DNA of 64,000 bases from Streptomyces ferrugineus (lineage in GTDB: Bacteria > Actinomycetota > Actinomycetes > Streptomycetales > Streptomycetaceae): NCBI RefSeq assembly GCF_015160855.1, contig NZ_CP063373.1, forward strand, positions 9,151,001 to 9,215,000, written 5' to 3'. Each line of letters begins with the position of its first letter. Within the stretch, counting starts at the first letter, position 1. This document shows, one piece after another, positions 45,730 to 60,819 of the stretch. The notes below the pieces were generated by a model that worked only from the letters and a program-made list of their open reading frames with translations, was not told the origin of the DNA and searched no databases. The translations under genes were made by a program, and so were the position numbers.

Positions 45730-45802
45730 GGTTCTCCCTGTGACCCCGGCCCTCGGCGAAGGCGTGGGCGCGGCTGCGTCGGGTGCAGCTCACGCCCCGC
45801 GT

Positions 45803-45851
45803 AAGGGTTATATCAACCTTTTTGCATTCATGTCCTACTTACATGACTTAC
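45803..45851. promoter_or_regulatory. AT-rich dyads upstream of the exopolysaccharide operon
   Basis: AAGGGTTATATCAACCTT (45803-45820) is a near-palindrome with a TATAAC-like box on the minus strand. TCATGT-7-ACATGA (45828-45846) is a perfect dyad, and ACTTAC occurs twice 9 nt apart (45837-45851). These look like promoter and operator sequence; the regulator is unknown. Confidence 0.45.
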
Positions 45852-46024
45852 TGCCCGGCGTGGCTCATCCGCCGGGCGGCACTCCCACGGACAACGGAAA
45901 GCAGCAGGTCACACGGGACCGATGGCCTCGCACCCATGGCCCGCGACACCCCTCGCCACTCGGCCTTTCTGGTGCTCTGGAACCCGGACGGCCTAGGTGG
46001 AGGAAACCTCGAAGAGTGCCGCCG

Positions 46025-46048
46025 GTCTGATTGTGCAATTGATCAGAC
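46025..46048. promoter_or_regulatory. Dyad before the secreted-protein gene
   Basis: GTCTGAT and ATCAGAC form a perfect 7-bp inverted repeat with a 10-nt centre, 55 nt before the start at 46103. It may be an operator. Confidence 0.35.
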
Positions 46049-46102
46049 TGCCCGCCGGTCGACGGGCCGGATCCGCACATCCAGAACAAAGGAGCACTCG
46101 TC

Positions 46103-46651
46103 GTGCGAGTAATCACTCGAGCAACCACAGGGTCGACAACTGCGAGATGGGGAGCGCGCTGCGTCGGCGTCTGCCTGGCCACGGCACTGGCGGTCACCTT
46201 CGGGGCGGGCCCCGCGTCCGCCGACCCAGGGCCGCAGCTGGGGGCCGCCGTGGCACCCGAAGAGGTCGACGACAACCCGGGCTGCGACGACATCGATGGG
46301 CTGCCCATGAACACTCGGGAACTCGACACGGAGAACGCCCCGGTGGACGGGGAGGAGCTGGCCATCAACGGGCAGGGAACGATCACCCTCACCGTCGACG
46401 ACAGAACGGAGGAGCCGGACGGGCAGTTGCTGGGGTTCAGCATCGACGGCCCCTTCGCCGCCGTGGCAGTCATCGTCAAGGGCGGTCCGGCAAACGAAGG
46501 AGGAGCCAACCTCTACGACTACACCAGCACGCCGGCCGGCCAGATCGAGGCCGACCAAGAGCTGCACGCCCAGCTCAACGCTCAGGGTAATGCCCTCGCC
46601 GACATCAGCCACGTGACGTTCTGCATCGTTCCGGACGGCGCCAACACCTGA
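46103..46651 (+). CDS. Small secreted protein, unknown function
   Basis: The 182-residue product has a Sec signal ([20 protein letters not shown]) with cleavage near residue 41, leaving an acidic mature protein of about 140 residues. It has one Cys near its start (NPGCDDIDG) and one near its end ([10 protein letters not shown]), which may pair. The core [20 protein letters not shown] and YDYT resembles secreted actinobacterial beta-sandwich proteins with a KGG...YDY...SHVTFC pattern, which have no known function to me. The GTG start has GGAG 8 nt upstream. It is divergent from the exopolysaccharide operon and convergent with tuf. Confidence 0.8.
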   Translation: MRVITRATTGSTTARWGARCVGVCLATALAVTFGAGPASADPGPQLGAAVAPEEVDDNPGCDDIDGLPMNTRELDTENAPVDGEELAINGQGTITLTVDDRTEEPDGQLLGFSIDGPFAAVAVIVKGGPANEGGANLYDYTSTPAGQIEADQELHAQLNAQGNALADISHVTFCIVPDGANT

Positions 46652-46673
46652 CGAAGTCCCCGCCCGCACAGCA

Positions 46674-46709
46674 AAGGGGCCCGCACGACCGAAGTCGTGC
46701 GGGCCCCTT
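46674..46709. terminator. Bidirectional terminator between the secreted-protein gene and tuf
   Basis: A perfect 16-bp stem (46674-46689 with 46694-46709) is closed by CGAA. It lies 23 nt after the plus-strand stop and 41 nt after the tuf stop. Confidence 0.9.
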
Positions 46710-46749
46710 CAGGAGCTCGCGCTGGAGCTACCAGGTCAAGTCAACAAGC

Positions 46750-47943
<1,194 letters not shown>

Positions 47944-48044
47944 GGGGTCCTCCTGTGGAGTGGTTCTGAACGCCTTGCTTCATCGGCGCCAGGTGATCTT
48001 TGCTGGAAAGCCCGGGCCCGGGGGCATTCCCCCACGAATGCGGG

Positions 48045-48072
48045 TGAATACCCCTGCAGGCTCCGGAGTCAA
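48045..48072 (-). promoter_or_regulatory. Internal promoter of tuf
   Basis: TTGACT (48067-48072) and TATTCA (48045-48050) are 16 nt apart on the minus strand in the fusA-tuf gap. The -10 lacks the final T. A separate tuf promoter would allow EF-Tu excess. Confidence 0.55.
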
Positions 48073-48097
48073 GCCTAAAGCGTGTGAACGCGGTGCG

Positions 48098-50224
48098 TTA
48101 CTCGCCCTTGGCCTTCGCGATGATCTCCTCGGCGACGTTCCGCGGAACCTCGGCGTAGGAGTCGAACTGCATGGAGTAGCTGGCCCGGCCGGACGTCTTG
48201 CTGCGCAGGTCGCCGACGTAACCGAACATCTCCGAGAGAGGCACGAGGCCCTTCACGACGCGGGCACCCGCCCGCTCCTCCATGGCCTGGATCTGGCCAC
48301 GGCGGGAGTTGATGTCGCCGATGACCTCACCCATGTAGTCCTCGGGCGTGGTGACCTCGACGGCCATCATCGGCTCAAGGAGAACGGGGCTGGCCTTGCG
48401 CGCGGCCTCCTTGAAGGCCTGCGAACCGGCGATCTTGAACGCGAGCTCGGAGGAGTCGACCTCGTGGTAGGCACCGTCGAGAAGCGTGACGCGGACGCCC
48501 GTCATCTCGTACCCGGCGAGGATGCCGAACTGCATGGCCTCCTGCGCACCGGCGTCGACCGAAGGGATGTACTCCTTCGGGATACGACCACCGGTCACCT
48601 TGTTCACGAACTCGTACGAGGTGTCGCCGCTCTCGAGGGGCTCGATCGCGATCTGCACCTTGGCGAACTGGCCGGTACCACCGGTCTGCTTCTTGTGCGT
48701 GAAGTCGACGCGCTCGACGGCCTTGCGGATCGTCTCGCGGTACGCGACCTGCGGCTTGCCGACGTTGGCCTCGACCTTGAACTCACGGCGCATACGGTCG
48801 ACCAGCACCTCGAGGTGCAGCTCGCCCATACCACCGATGATGGTCTGGCCGGTCTCCTCGTCCGAGTGGACCTGGAAGGACGGGTCCTCCTCGGCCAGGC
48901 GCTGGATCGCGACGCCGAGCTTCTCCTGGTCACCCTTCGACTTGGGCTCGATGGCGACCTGGATGACCGGCGCCGGGAAGTCCATGGACTCCAGGATCAC
49001 CGGGTTCTTGTCGTCGCTCAGCGTCTCACCGGTCGTGGTCTGCTTCAGACCCATGACGGCGATGATGTCGCCGGCGCCCACCGACGCGATCTCCTCACGC
49101 TTGTTCGCGTGCATGCGGTAGATCTTGCCGATGCGCTCCTTCTTGCCCTTGACGGAGTTCAGCACCTGGGTGCCGGACTCCAGGCGACCGGAGTACACGC
49201 GGACGAAGGTGAGCTTGCCGAGGTGCGGGTCGCTCATGATCTTGAACGCCAGCGCCGACAGCGGCTCCTCGTCGGAGGGCTTGCGCTTGACGACGACCTC
49301 GGGGTCCTTGACGTCGTGGCCCTCGATGGCCTCGATGTCGAGCGGCGAGGGCAGGTAGCGCACCACCGCGTCGAGCAGGGGCTGAACGCCCTTGTTCTTG
49401 AACGCGGTACCGCAGAACACCGGGGTGACCGTGGTGTCGCTGGACTTGCCGGAGGCGATCGTGATGCGGCGGATGGCCGCCATCAGCTGCTCCTCGGAGG
49501 GCTCCTCGCCCTCCAGGTACAGCTCCATGATCTCCTCGTCGTTCTCCGCGACGGCCTCGAGCAGCTTGCCGCGCCACTCCTCGGCCGCCTCGGTGTGCGT
49601 GGCCGGGATGTCGACGGTGTCGTACATCTCGCCCTTGGTCGCCTCGGCGGACCAGACGAGCGCCTTCATGCGGACCAGGTCCACGACGCCCTTGAAGTCG
49701 GCCTCGGCACCGATCGGGAGCTGCATGACGAGCGGCTGGGCACCCAGACGGTCGCTGATCATGTCGACGCAGCGGTGGAACTCCGCGCCGGTACGGTCCA
49801 GCTTGTTGACGAAGCAGATACGCGGAACGCGGTAGCGGTCCGCCTGACGCCACACCGTCTCGGACTGCGGCTCAACGCCGGCGACGCCGTCGAACACCGT
49901 CACGGCACCGTCGAGCACGCGCAGGGAGCGCTCCACCTCGACGGTGAAGTCGACGTGGCCCGGGGTGTCGATGATGTTGATGGTGTGGTCGACGTCTTCC
50001 AGCGGCCAGTGACAGGTGGTGGCAGCAGAGGTGATCGTGATGCCACGCTCCTGCTCCTGCTCCATCCAGTCCATGGTGGCAGCGCCGTCGTGGACCTCAC
50101 CGATCTTGTAGGACACACCGGTGTAGAACAGGATCCGCTCGGTGGTGGTCGTCTTGCCCGCGTCGATGTGGGCCATGATCCCGATATTGCGGACCTTGGC
50201 CAGGTCAAGTGAAGTGGTAGCCAT
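48098..50224 (-). CDS. fusA: Elongation factor G
   Basis: The 708-residue translocase has [50 protein letters not shown] and the domain IV loop [20 protein letters not shown]. No segment is missing. It lies 39 nt after rpsG in the str operon. Confidence 0.99.
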   Translation of the reverse strand: MATTSLDLAKVRNIGIMAHIDAGKTTTTERILFYTGVSYKIGEVHDGAATMDWMEQEQERGITITSAATTCHWPLEDVDHTINIIDTPGHVDFTVEVERSLRVLDGAVTVFDGVAGVEPQSETVWRQADRYRVPRICFVNKLDRTGAEFHRCVDMISDRLGAQPLVMQLPIGAEADFKGVVDLVRMKALVWSAEATKGEMYDTVDIPATHTEAAEEWRGKLLEAVAENDEEIMELYLEGEEPSEEQLMAAIRRITIASGKSSDTTVTPVFCGTAFKNKGVQPLLDAVVRYLPSPLDIEAIEGHDVKDPEVVVKRKPSDEEPLSALAFKIMSDPHLGKLTFVRVYSGRLESGTQVLNSVKGKKERIGKIYRMHANKREEIASVGAGDIIAVMGLKQTTTGETLSDDKNPVILESMDFPAPVIQVAIEPKSKGDQEKLGVAIQRLAEEDPSFQVHSDEETGQTIIGGMGELHLEVLVDRMRREFKVEANVGKPQVAYRETIRKAVERVDFTHKKQTGGTGQFAKVQIAIEPLESGDTSYEFVNKVTGGRIPKEYIPSVDAGAQEAMQFGILAGYEMTGVRVTLLDGAYHEVDSSELAFKIAGSQAFKEAARKASPVLLEPMMAVEVTTPEDYMGEVIGDINSRRGQIQAMEERAGARVVKGLVPLSEMFGYVGDLRSKTSGRASYSMQFDSYAEVPRNVAEEIIAKAKGE

Positions 50225-50263
50225 AAGGCTTCAGTCTTCTCTCGGTCTCGATGTGGGTAGCGA

Positions 50264-50734
50264 CTACCAGCGGTAGTGCGCGAAGGCCTTGTTGGACTCG
50301 GCCATCTTGTGCGTGTCCTCGCGCTTCTTCACAGCGGCACCGAGGCCGTTGCTGGCGTCGAGGAGCTCGTTGAGCAGACGCTCGGTCATGGTCTTCTCGC
50401 GACGGGCGCGGGAGTAGCCCACGAGCCAGCGCAGCGCCAGGGTGTTGGCACGGCCGGGCTTGACCTCGACCGGGACCTGGTAGGTGGCGCCACCGACACG
50501 GCGGGACTTGACCTCGAGGGTCGGCTTGATGTTCTCGAGAGCGCGCTTCAGCGTGATGACCGGGTCGTTGCCGGTCTTCTCGCGCAGGCCCTCCATGGCG
50601 CCGTAGACGATGCGCTCGGCGGTGGAGCGCTTGCCGTTCAGCAGCACCTTGTTGATGAGCGACGTGACCAGAGGAGAACCGTAGACCGGGTCGATGATGA
50701 CCGGGCGCTTCGGGGCGGGGCCCTTACGAGGCAT
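50264..50734 (-). CDS. rpsG: 30S ribosomal protein S7 (uS7)
   Basis: The 156-residue S7 starts [20 protein letters not shown] and has [40 protein letters not shown] and the C-terminal [18 protein letters not shown]. It begins 2 nt after the rpsL stop. In E. coli S7 represses this operon at the rpsL-rpsG junction; the 2-nt gap here leaves no room for that structure. Confidence 0.99.
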   Translation of the reverse strand: MPRKGPAPKRPVIIDPVYGSPLVTSLINKVLLNGKRSTAERIVYGAMEGLREKTGNDPVITLKRALENIKPTLEVKSRRVGGATYQVPVEVKPGRANTLALRWLVGYSRARREKTMTERLLNELLDASNGLGAAVKKREDTHKMAESNKAFAHYRW

Positions 50735-50736
50735 TC

Positions 50737-51108
50737 TTACTTCTCCTTCTTGGCGCCGTAGCGGGAACGGGCCTGCTTGCGGTTCTTGACACCCTGGGTG
50801 TCGAGGGAGCCACGGATGATCTTGTAGCGAACACCCGGCAGGTCCTTCACACGGCCGCCGCGCACGAGCACGATGGAGTGCTCCTGCAGGTTGTGTCCCT
50901 CACCCGGAATGTAAGCGGTGACCTCGATCCCGCTGGTCAGACGCACACGCGCGACCTTACGCAGGGCCGAGTTCGGCTTCTTCGGGGTGGTCGTGAACAC
51001 ACGCGTGCAGACGCCGCGACGCTGAGGGGAACCCTCGAGTGCGGGCGTCTTGTTCTTCTCGACCTTGTCCTGCCGGCCCTTGCGGACCAGCTGCTGGATC
51101 GTAGGCAC
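50737..51108 (-). CDS. rpsL: 30S ribosomal protein S12 (uS12)
   Basis: The 123-residue decoding-site protein starts [20 protein letters not shown]. Lys43 ([14 protein letters not shown]) and Lys88 ([14 protein letters not shown]) are both wild type, so no rpsL streptomycin resistance or Lys88 antibiotic-overproduction allele is present. The GTG at 51106-51108 gives the universal length; GGAG lies 6 nt upstream. Longer in-frame starts lie in the leader and are rejected. Confidence 0.98.
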   Translation of the reverse strand: MPTIQQLVRKGRQDKVEKNKTPALEGSPQRRGVCTRVFTTTPKKPNSALRKVARVRLTSGIEVTAYIPGEGHNLQEHSIVLVRGGRVKDLPGVRYKIIRGSLDTQGVKNRKQARSRYGAKKEK

Positions 51109-51137
51109 TACTTCTCCGGTTTCTGTGTGCCGATGGG

Positions 51138-51183
51138 TACAGCTAACCTGGAACGTCGCCGACCCACGCGGTCGGGTGTGTCG
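51138..51183 (-). promoter_or_regulatory. rpsL leader elements shared with rpsJ
   Basis: Box 1 (51159-51183) matches 32380-32404 at 24 of 25 positions and folds as the same hairpin. Box 2 (51138-51154, TACAGCTAACCTGGAAC on the plus strand) matches the rpsJ box 2 apart from 3 extra nt. Box 2 ends 29 nt before the rpsL start. Confidence 0.7.
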
Positions 51184-51300
51184 AATCCGGCGGACTCCCG
51201 CCGCAAGGCGAAAAGAGCACAGATTACGGTGGCGCTCACGGCTCGCTATGCGGTTGAAGGCACGCACGAGAGCCAGGGCACACCCCAGGCACAAGGTCTG

Positions 51301-51329
51301 AGCGTACCTACCTCATTCGCTGCGGTCAA
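51301..51329 (-). promoter_or_regulatory. Promoter of the str operon
   Basis: TTGACC (51324-51329) and TACGCT (51301-51306) are 17 nt apart on the minus strand. The start would be near 51294. Confidence 0.75.
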
Positions 51330-51436
51330 AACAAATGGGCCTCGCCCGCATCCCTATACGGCCGATGTCAAGACCGCGCGACGGGTTTGATCTTCGAATC
51401 GCCGATTCGGGCATGTCGTACCGACTCCTTCCGTGC

Positions 51437-51988
51437 TCAGGCGGACACGGCGGCGGCCACCATCATCAGGGTCACCAGGACCGCCCAGGCGGCGTTCGAC
51501 AGCCACCCGAGCACCAGCCCGGTCAGGGCGAGCGCGTCACCGCTCTCCCCGGTGCGCCGTATCTCGGAACGCGCGGCGTGCCCGAGCACCACGGCCGGGA
51601 TGCCGGTCAGCCCGAAACTCACCAGGCACAGCACACCGCACACGGCGGAGCCCACCGCCTTGCCGTTGGTCTGCGGCCGCGACACCGGCAGAAAGGTCCG
51701 CGGCACGGGCGTGACGGGCGCCGGCTGCGGCATCGGCCCCTGGGGCAGGTCGGCGACGAGCAGGGCCAGCTCGCCCACCGTGCGGGCCGTGTAGGCCCGC
51801 GCGACCCGCTTCTCGAACTCGGGCTGCTCCAGCCGTCCCTCCCCGAACCCCGCCCTGAGCACGTCCACGGCCCGCTCACGGTCGGCGTGCGAGGCGAGCA
51901 TCGCCGGAGCACCGGGGCCGGTCCACGGCTGCGGCGCGCCGCCGTGCCCCTGCCAGGGCTGCCACGGCTGCCACGACGGGTGCGTCAT
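51437..51988 (-). CDS. DUF1707 and DUF4190 domain membrane protein
   Basis: The 183-residue protein has a Trp/Gln/Pro-rich N-terminus, a DUF1707 (SHOCT-like) segment LASHADRERAVDVLRAGFGE with GRLEQPEFEKRVARAYTART near 30-75, and two C-terminal helices of DUF4190 type (KAVGSAVCGVLCLVSFGLTG and LGWLSNAAWAVLVTLMMVAA). Its role is unknown; such proteins are widespread in actinobacteria. The ATG at 51986-51988 overlaps the stop of a tiny upstream ORF, suggesting translational coupling. Confidence 0.85.
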   Translation of the reverse strand: MTHPSWQPWQPWQGHGGAPQPWTGPGAPAMLASHADRERAVDVLRAGFGEGRLEQPEFEKRVARAYTARTVGELALLVADLPQGPMPQPAPVTPVPRTFLPVSRPQTNGKAVGSAVCGVLCLVSFGLTGIPAVVLGHAARSEIRRTGESGDALALTGLVLGWLSNAAWAVLVTLMMVAAAVSA

Positions 51989-52008
51989 GGAGCACCACCC
52001 CCGTACAT
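51985..52008 (-). CDS. Seven-residue leader ORF MYGGGAP coupled to the DUF1707 gene
   Basis: An ATG at 52006-52008 follows GGAGGG by 8 nt, a better ribosome site than the gene itself has. The ORF reads MYGGGAP and its TGA overlaps the ATG of the DUF1707 gene (ATGA). It is out of frame with that gene. Expression is inferred. Confidence 0.4.
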   Translation of the reverse strand: MYGGGAP

Positions 52009-52295
52009 GTCGGAGTCCCTCCATCATGCGCCGAACCGGCACTCCAGGCATCGGGGTCCCCCCGGAGAAAACCCGGAGACATCCACCACCGTCACCTCCC
52101 CTGCCGTACCCCGGAAAGTTCGATCCCCCCAAAACAGCCGACCCAGACACCTGTCTGCCCGCGCCCCTTTGGGACGCTGCCGAACCGCAGGGGCCTGCTC
52201 GCCGAGGGCCAGGGCGCTGTGGGCGCCTGAGTGAACGCTGAAGGGCGGCCACCCCGAGGGGTGACCGCCCTTCATTGCGTCAAGCGGACGCTCGC
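51989..52295. other. Gap between rpoC and the DUF1707 gene
   Basis: Apart from the rpoC terminator and the tiny leader ORF I see no gene and no confident promoter in these 307 nt. Confidence 0.6.
52240..52273 (-). terminator. Terminator after rpoC
   Basis: Arms 52240-52254 and 52259-52273 pair over 15 bp with one weak pair and a CGAG loop, 22 nt past the rpoC stop. Confidence 0.8.
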
Positions 52296-56195
<3,900 letters not shown>

Positions 56196-56254
56196 TATGC
56201 GTCAATCCCTCTCAGGGTTGTAAGTCTTGGGGTCTGAAACGGGGGCCTGGGGGT

Positions 56255-56285
56255 CGGCGGGGCCCTGTGGGTGAGGGCCCCGCCG
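56255..56285 (-). other. rpoB-rpoC intercistronic hairpin
   Basis: CGGCGGGGCCCT (56255-56266) and AGGGCCCCGCCG (56274-56285) form a perfect 12-bp stem with a 7-nt loop just 9 nt past the rpoB stop. It may be a partial terminator or a processing site. Confidence 0.7.
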
Positions 56286-56293
56286 GACTCCCG

Positions 56294-59200
56294 TCAGACC
56301 TCTTCGACGCTGCTCGGCTCGCGCCGGGACAGGTCGATGCCGAGCTCCTCCGCAGCGCGGAAGACGTCCTCGTCGGTGTCACGCATCTCGATGGACATAC
56401 CGTCGCTGGACAGCACCTCCACGTTCAGGCAGAGCGACTGCATCTCCTTGATGAGCACCTTGAAGGACTCGGGGATGCCGGGCTCGGGGATGTTCTCGCC
56501 CTTGACGATGGCCTCGTAGACCTTCACGCGGCCGGTGACGTCGTCGGACTTGATGGTCAGCAGCTCCTGGAGGGCGTACGCGGCGCCGTAGGCCTCGAGG
56601 GCCCACACCTCCATCTCACCGAACCGCTGGCCACCGAACTGGGCCTTACCACCCAGCGGCTGCTGGGTGATCATGCTGTACGGGCCGGTCGAACGGGCGT
56701 GCAGCTTGTCGTCGACCAGGTGGTGCAGCTTCAGGATGTACATGTAGCCGACCGAGATCGGGTCCGGGAACGGCTCACCGCTACGGCCGTCGAACAGCCG
56801 CGCCTTGCCGGACGGGAGGACCATGCGGTCACCGTCGCGGTTCGGGATGGTGTGCTCCAGCAGACCCGCCAGCTCGTCCTCGCGGGCACCGTCGAAGACC
56901 GGGGTGGCGACGTTGGTGCGCGGGGCGACCTGGTCGGCCTCGATGGCCTGCAGGCGCTGCGCCCACTCGTCCGCGAGGCCGGAGACGTCCCAGCCCTGGC
57001 TGGCGAGCCAGCCGAGGTGGATCTCCAGAACCTGTCCCGGGTTCATTCGGGACGGCACACCCAGCGGGTTGAGGATGATGTCGACCGGGGTGCCGTCCTC
57101 CAGGAACGGCATGTCCTCGATCGGCAGGATCTTGGAGATGACACCCTTGTTGCCGTGTCGGCCGGCGAGCTTGTCACCGTCGGTGATCTTGCGCTTCTGC
57201 GCCACGTACACGCGCACCAGCTGGTTCACACCGGGGGGAAGCTCGTCGCCCTCCTCGCGGTCGAAGACGCGGACGCCGATGACCTTGCCGGTCTCGCCGT
57301 GCGGCACCTTCAGCGAGGTGTCACGGACCTCACGGGCCTTCTCACCGAAGATCGCGCGCAGCAGGCGCTCCTCGGGGGTCAGCTCGGTCTCACCCTTCGG
57401 GGTCACCTTGCCGACGAGGATGTCGCCGGCGATGACCTCGGCACCGATACGGATGATGCCGCGCTCGTCGAGGTCGGCGAGGACCTCCTCGGAGACGTTC
57501 GGGATGTCCCGGGTGATCTCCTCCGGGCCGAGCTTGGTGTCACGGGCGTCGACCTCGTGCTCCTCGATGTGGATCGAGGAGAGGACGTCGTCCTGCACGA
57601 GGCGCTGCGACAGGATGATCGCGTCCTCGTAGTTGTGACCCTCCCACGGCATGAACGCCACGAGCAGGTTCTTGCCCAGCGCCATCTCGCCGTTCTGGGT
57701 GGCCGGACCGTCGGCCAGGACCTGGCCCTCGATGATCCGGTCGCCCTCGTGGACGATGACCTTCTGGTTGACCGAGGTGCCCTGGTTGGAGCGGGCGAAC
57801 TTGGCCAGGCGGTACGTGATGTACGTGCCGTCGTCGTTGGCGGTGGTGATGTAGTCCGCGGAGACCTCCTGGACCACACCGGCCTTCTCGGCCTTGACGA
57901 CGTCGCCGGCGTCGACGGCGGAGCGGTACTCCATGCCGGTGCCGACGAGCGGGGCCTCCGCCTTGATGAGCGGAACGGCCTGGCGCATCATGTTCGCGCC
58001 CATGAGGGCACGGTTGGCGTCGTCGTGCTCGAGGAACGGGATCATGGCGGTCGCGACCGACACCATCTGGCGCGGCGAGACGTCCATGTAGTCGACGTCC
58101 TCGCCGGTGACGTAGTCGACCTCGCCGCCACGCCGGCGGACGAGTACGCGGGCCTCCTCGAAGCGGAGGTCGCTCGTCAGCGGCGCGTTGGCCTGCGCGA
58201 TGACGAAGCGGTCCTCTTCGTCGGCGGTCAGGTAGTCGACCTCGTCGGTGACCTGGCCGTCGTTCACCTTGCGGTACGGGGTCTCGACGAAGCCGAACGC
58301 GTTGACCCGGCCGTACGAGGCGAGCGAACCGATCAGACCGATGTTCGGGCCTTCGGGCGTCTCAATGGGGCACATACGGCCGTAGTGAGACGGGTGCACG
58401 TCACGGACCTCGAAGCCGGCCCGCTCACGGGACAGACCACCCGGGCCGAGCGCGGACAGACGACGCTTGTGCGTCAGCCCGGACAGCGGGTTGTTCTGGT
58501 CCATGAACTGGGACAGCTGGCTGGTGCCGAAGAACTCCTTGATGGAGGCGACGACCGGCCGGATGTTGATCAGGGTCTGCGGCGTGATCGCCTCGACGTC
58601 CTGGGTCGTCATGCGCTCACGGACGACGCGCTCCATACGAGCCAGACCGGTGCGGACCTGGTTCTGGATGAGCTCGCCGACGCTGCGCAGACGACGGTTG
58701 CCGAAGTGGTCGATGTCGTCGGTCTCGACGACGATGCTCTGACCGCTGTCGCCGACCGTCTCGGTCTCGCCCGCGTGCAGCTTCACCAGGTACTTGATCG
58801 ACGAGATGATGTCCTCGACGGTCAGGATGCCCGCGTCCAGCGGAGCGTCCGCACCCAGCTTCTTGTTGACCTTGTAGCGGCCGACCTTGGCGAGGTCGTA
58901 GCGCTTCGGGTTGAAGTACAGGTTCTCGAGAAGCGTCTGCGCGGCCTCACGCGTGGGGGGCTCGCCCGGACGCAGCTTGCGGTAGATGTCGAGCAGCGCG
59001 TCGTCCTGGCCCTGGGTGTGGTCCTTCTCCAGGGTGGCGCGCATCGACTCGTAGTCGCCGAACTCCTCGAGGATCTGCTCGGTGGTCCAGCCGAGCGCCT
59101 TCAGAAGGACGGTGACGGACTGCTTGCGCTTGCGGTCGATGCGGACACCGACCATGTCGCGCTTGTCGATCTCCATCTCCAGCCAGGCACCCCGGGACGG

Positions 59201-59779
59201 GATGATCTTGGCCGAGAAGATGTCCTTGTCGGACGTCTTGTCGATGGTGGAGTCGAAGTAGACACCCGGCGAACGGACCAGCTGCGACACGACGACACGC
59301 TCGGTGCCGTTGATGACGAAGGTGCCCTTGTTCGTCATGAGCGGGAAGTCGCCCATGAAGACCGTCTGGGACTTGATCTCACCGGTCTCGTTGTTGGTGA
59401 ACTCCGCCGTCACGAAGAGCGGGGCGGCGTAGGTGAAGTCGCGCTCCTTGCACTCGTCGATCGAGTTCTTCGGCGGCTCGAAGCGGTGGTCGCGGAACGT
59501 CAGCGACATCGACCCGGAGAAGTCCTCGATCGGGGAGATCTCCTCGAAGATCTCCTCGAGGCCGGACTTGGTGGGGACGTCCTGACCGGACTCCAGAGCC
59601 TCCTCGACCCGACTCTGCCAGGCGGTGTTGCCGAGCAGCCAGTCAAAGCTCTCGGTCTGCAGCGCGAGCAGGTTCGGAACCTCGAGGGGCTCCTTGATCT
59701 TTGCAAAGGAGATGCGCAGCGGGGCGGTGCTGGCGCCGTTGTTCAAATTCGCGGTCGAGGCATTGCGCGAGGCGGCCAA
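56294..59779 (-). CDS. rpoB: RNA polymerase beta subunit
   Basis: The 1161-residue beta subunit starts [20 protein letters not shown] from a TTG (59777-59779) with GGAAGG 8 nt upstream; this gives the known streptomycete length. An ATG ten codons earlier lies upstream of the ribosome site. The rifampicin region [20 protein letters not shown] then [14 protein letters not shown] is wild type, predicting rifampicin sensitivity. Other landmarks are [35 protein letters not shown] and [16 protein letters not shown]. It has its own promoter in a 584-nt gap after rplL. Confidence 0.99.
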   Translation of the reverse strand: MAASRNASTANLNNGASTAPLRISFAKIKEPLEVPNLLALQTESFDWLLGNTAWQSRVEEALESGQDVPTKSGLEEIFEEISPIEDFSGSMSLTFRDHRFEPPKNSIDECKERDFTYAAPLFVTAEFTNNETGEIKSQTVFMGDFPLMTNKGTFVINGTERVVVSQLVRSPGVYFDSTIDKTSDKDIFSAKIIPSRGAWLEMEIDKRDMVGVRIDRKRKQSVTVLLKALGWTTEQILEEFGDYESMRATLEKDHTQGQDDALLDIYRKLRPGEPPTREAAQTLLENLYFNPKRYDLAKVGRYKVNKKLGADAPLDAGILTVEDIISSIKYLVKLHAGETETVGDSGQSIVVETDDIDHFGNRRLRSVGELIQNQVRTGLARMERVVRERMTTQDVEAITPQTLINIRPVVASIKEFFGTSQLSQFMDQNNPLSGLTHKRRLSALGPGGLSRERAGFEVRDVHPSHYGRMCPIETPEGPNIGLIGSLASYGRVNAFGFVETPYRKVNDGQVTDEVDYLTADEEDRFVIAQANAPLTSDLRFEEARVLVRRRGGEVDYVTGEDVDYMDVSPRQMVSVATAMIPFLEHDDANRALMGANMMRQAVPLIKAEAPLVGTGMEYRSAVDAGDVVKAEKAGVVQEVSADYITTANDDGTYITYRLAKFARSNQGTSVNQKVIVHEGDRIIEGQVLADGPATQNGEMALGKNLLVAFMPWEGHNYEDAIILSQRLVQDDVLSSIHIEEHEVDARDTKLGPEEITRDIPNVSEEVLADLDERGIIRIGAEVIAGDILVGKVTPKGETELTPEERLLRAIFGEKAREVRDTSLKVPHGETGKVIGVRVFDREEGDELPPGVNQLVRVYVAQKRKITDGDKLAGRHGNKGVISKILPIEDMPFLEDGTPVDIILNPLGVPSRMNPGQVLEIHLGWLASQGWDVSGLADEWAQRLQAIEADQVAPRTNVATPVFDGAREDELAGLLEHTIPNRDGDRMVLPSGKARLFDGRSGEPFPDPISVGYMYILKLHHLVDDKLHARSTGPYSMITQQPLGGKAQFGGQRFGEMEVWALEAYGAAYALQELLTIKSDDVTGRVKVYEAIVKGENIPEPGIPESFKVLIKEMQSLCLNVEVLSSDGMSIEMRDTDEDVFRAAEELGIDLSRREPSSVEEV

Positions 59780-59965
59780 GAGGGGGTCCTTCCGAGGGCT
59801 CGGACTCACTACGCGCGTACCGGCCCCTCACCCGGGCACAGAGACAGGGGTTTCCTTCTCCAACCACAGTATGGCCAGGTCAGGGACGGTCCGGTCATCG
59901 ATGCTCAAGCGAGGGCATGCCCCTGGTGACGGGCAGGGGACAGCTAACAGGCAGCGCAAAGGGTC

Positions 59966-59994
59966 AGTGTAGCCACTTGGCACACTGATGTCCA
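59966..59994 (-). promoter_or_regulatory. Promoter of rpoBC
   Basis: TGGACA (59989-59994) and TACACT (59966-59971) are 17 nt apart on the minus strand. The start would be near 59959. Confidence 0.7.
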
Positions 59995-60257
59995 GTGCGG
60001 GTTTTTCGCGACCCTCGTTGTTCTCAACGCCCTCGGCATGCCTGCTGCCCTCAATGCACGTTGATACTGCCCTCTTCGTCGCCGATCCATGCCTCGGATT
60101 CGGATCCTTGTGACGACGCGTCCTGAGAATTGCGCGCTGCGTGCGGTTCGTCAAGGCCCCCATGCCCGAACCCAGGACGGCCCGGAGACACGACGAAGAT
60201 CACCATACCCCCCGCCGAAGCGGGCGCAAGGCAACCGTGGCCGCGCCCCCTGGAACG

Positions 60258-60295
60258 CCGAAGAGCGACCACCCGAATGGATGATCGCTCCTCGG
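60258..60295 (-). terminator. Terminator after rplL
   Basis: Arms 60258-60271 and 60282-60295 pair over 14 bp in minus-strand RNA, two pairs being G-U that would be A-C on the other strand, with a 10-nt loop. The stem is thus specific for leftward transcription. Confidence 0.75.
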
Positions 60296-60363
60296 TGCGA
60301 CTGCGTTACAGCCTCAGCGGGCTGCGTTCAGCACGCGACGGTCGTACCCGACCGCGAAAGGTC

Positions 60364-60747
60364 TTACTTGACCTCGACGGAGGCGCCGGCGCCCTTGAGG
60401 GACTCGGCGGCCTTCTCGGCGGCGTCCTTGGCGACCTTCTCGAGAACGGGCTTCGGGGCGCCGTCCACGAGGTCCTTGGCCTCCTTCAGACCCAGCGAGG
60501 TCAGCTCACGCACGACCTTGATGACCTGGATCTTCTTGTCGCCGGCGCCGGTGAGGATGACGTCGAACTCGTCCTTCTCCTCGGCGGCCTCGGCCGGGGC
60601 GCCCGGGACGCCCGCAGCGGGGACGGCGACCGCGGCAGCGGCGGCGGTGACGTCGAACTTCTCCTCGAACGCCTTCACGAACTCGGAGAGCTGGATGAGG
60701 GTCATGCCCTCGAACTCGGCGAGCAGTTCGTCCTGGGTGAGAGCCAC
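60364..60747 (-). CDS. rplL: 50S ribosomal protein L7/L12 (bL12)
   Basis: The 127-residue stalk protein has an N-terminal dimerisation domain ([20 protein letters not shown]), an Ala-rich hinge and the C-terminal domain [20 protein letters not shown] with [14 protein letters not shown]. It follows rplJ by 110 nt that contain stem-loops. Confidence 0.99.
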   Translation of the reverse strand: MALTQDELLAEFEGMTLIQLSEFVKAFEEKFDVTAAAAAVAVPAAGVPGAPAEAAEEKDEFDVILTGAGDKKIQVIKVVRELTSLGLKEAKDLVDGAPKPVLEKVAKDAAEKAAESLKGAGASVEVK

Positions 60748-60819
60748 GATGGCTTTCCTTCCACTAATTCGGCAGGTGCCGGATGTACATGTCTGGCGGG
60801 CGTACGTTCGGCCCGCTAC

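Larger units (their letters stand above)
45730..46102. other. Divergent control region between exopolysaccharide operon and secreted-protein gene
   Basis: The 373-nt gap has no gene. It contains a distinctly AT-rich stretch (45803-45851) with dyads near the exopolysaccharide operon and another dyad at 46025-46048 close to the plus-strand gene. Confidence 0.7.
51109..51436. other. rpsL upstream region: promoter and leader
   Basis: No gene is seen in these 328 nt. They hold the rpsL promoter, a leader of about 190 nt with two elements shared with rpsJ, and a short dyad CGAATC-GCC-GATTCG (51395-51409) beyond the DUF1707 gene stop that could be a weak terminator. Confidence 0.75.
59780..60363. 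other. 584-nt gap between rplL and rpoB
   Basis: It holds the rplL terminator, a good rpoB promoter and a roughly 180-nt rpoB leader. A 111-codon reading frame on the minus strand crosses the promoter and has no protein-like features, so no gene is called. Confidence 0.7.

Noticed and set aside
45730..46102. tRNA or integrase attachment site at the polysaccharide island
   Set aside because: No cloverleaf, integrase gene or flanking direct repeats could be found by eye.
51109..51294. N-terminal extension of rpsL
   Set aside because: The segment contains the conserved leader boxes, and S12 has an invariant start at PTIQQLV.
59828..60163. 111-codon minus-strand frame before rpoB
   Set aside because: It spans the rpoB promoter and leader and has neither a family motif nor a ribosome site.
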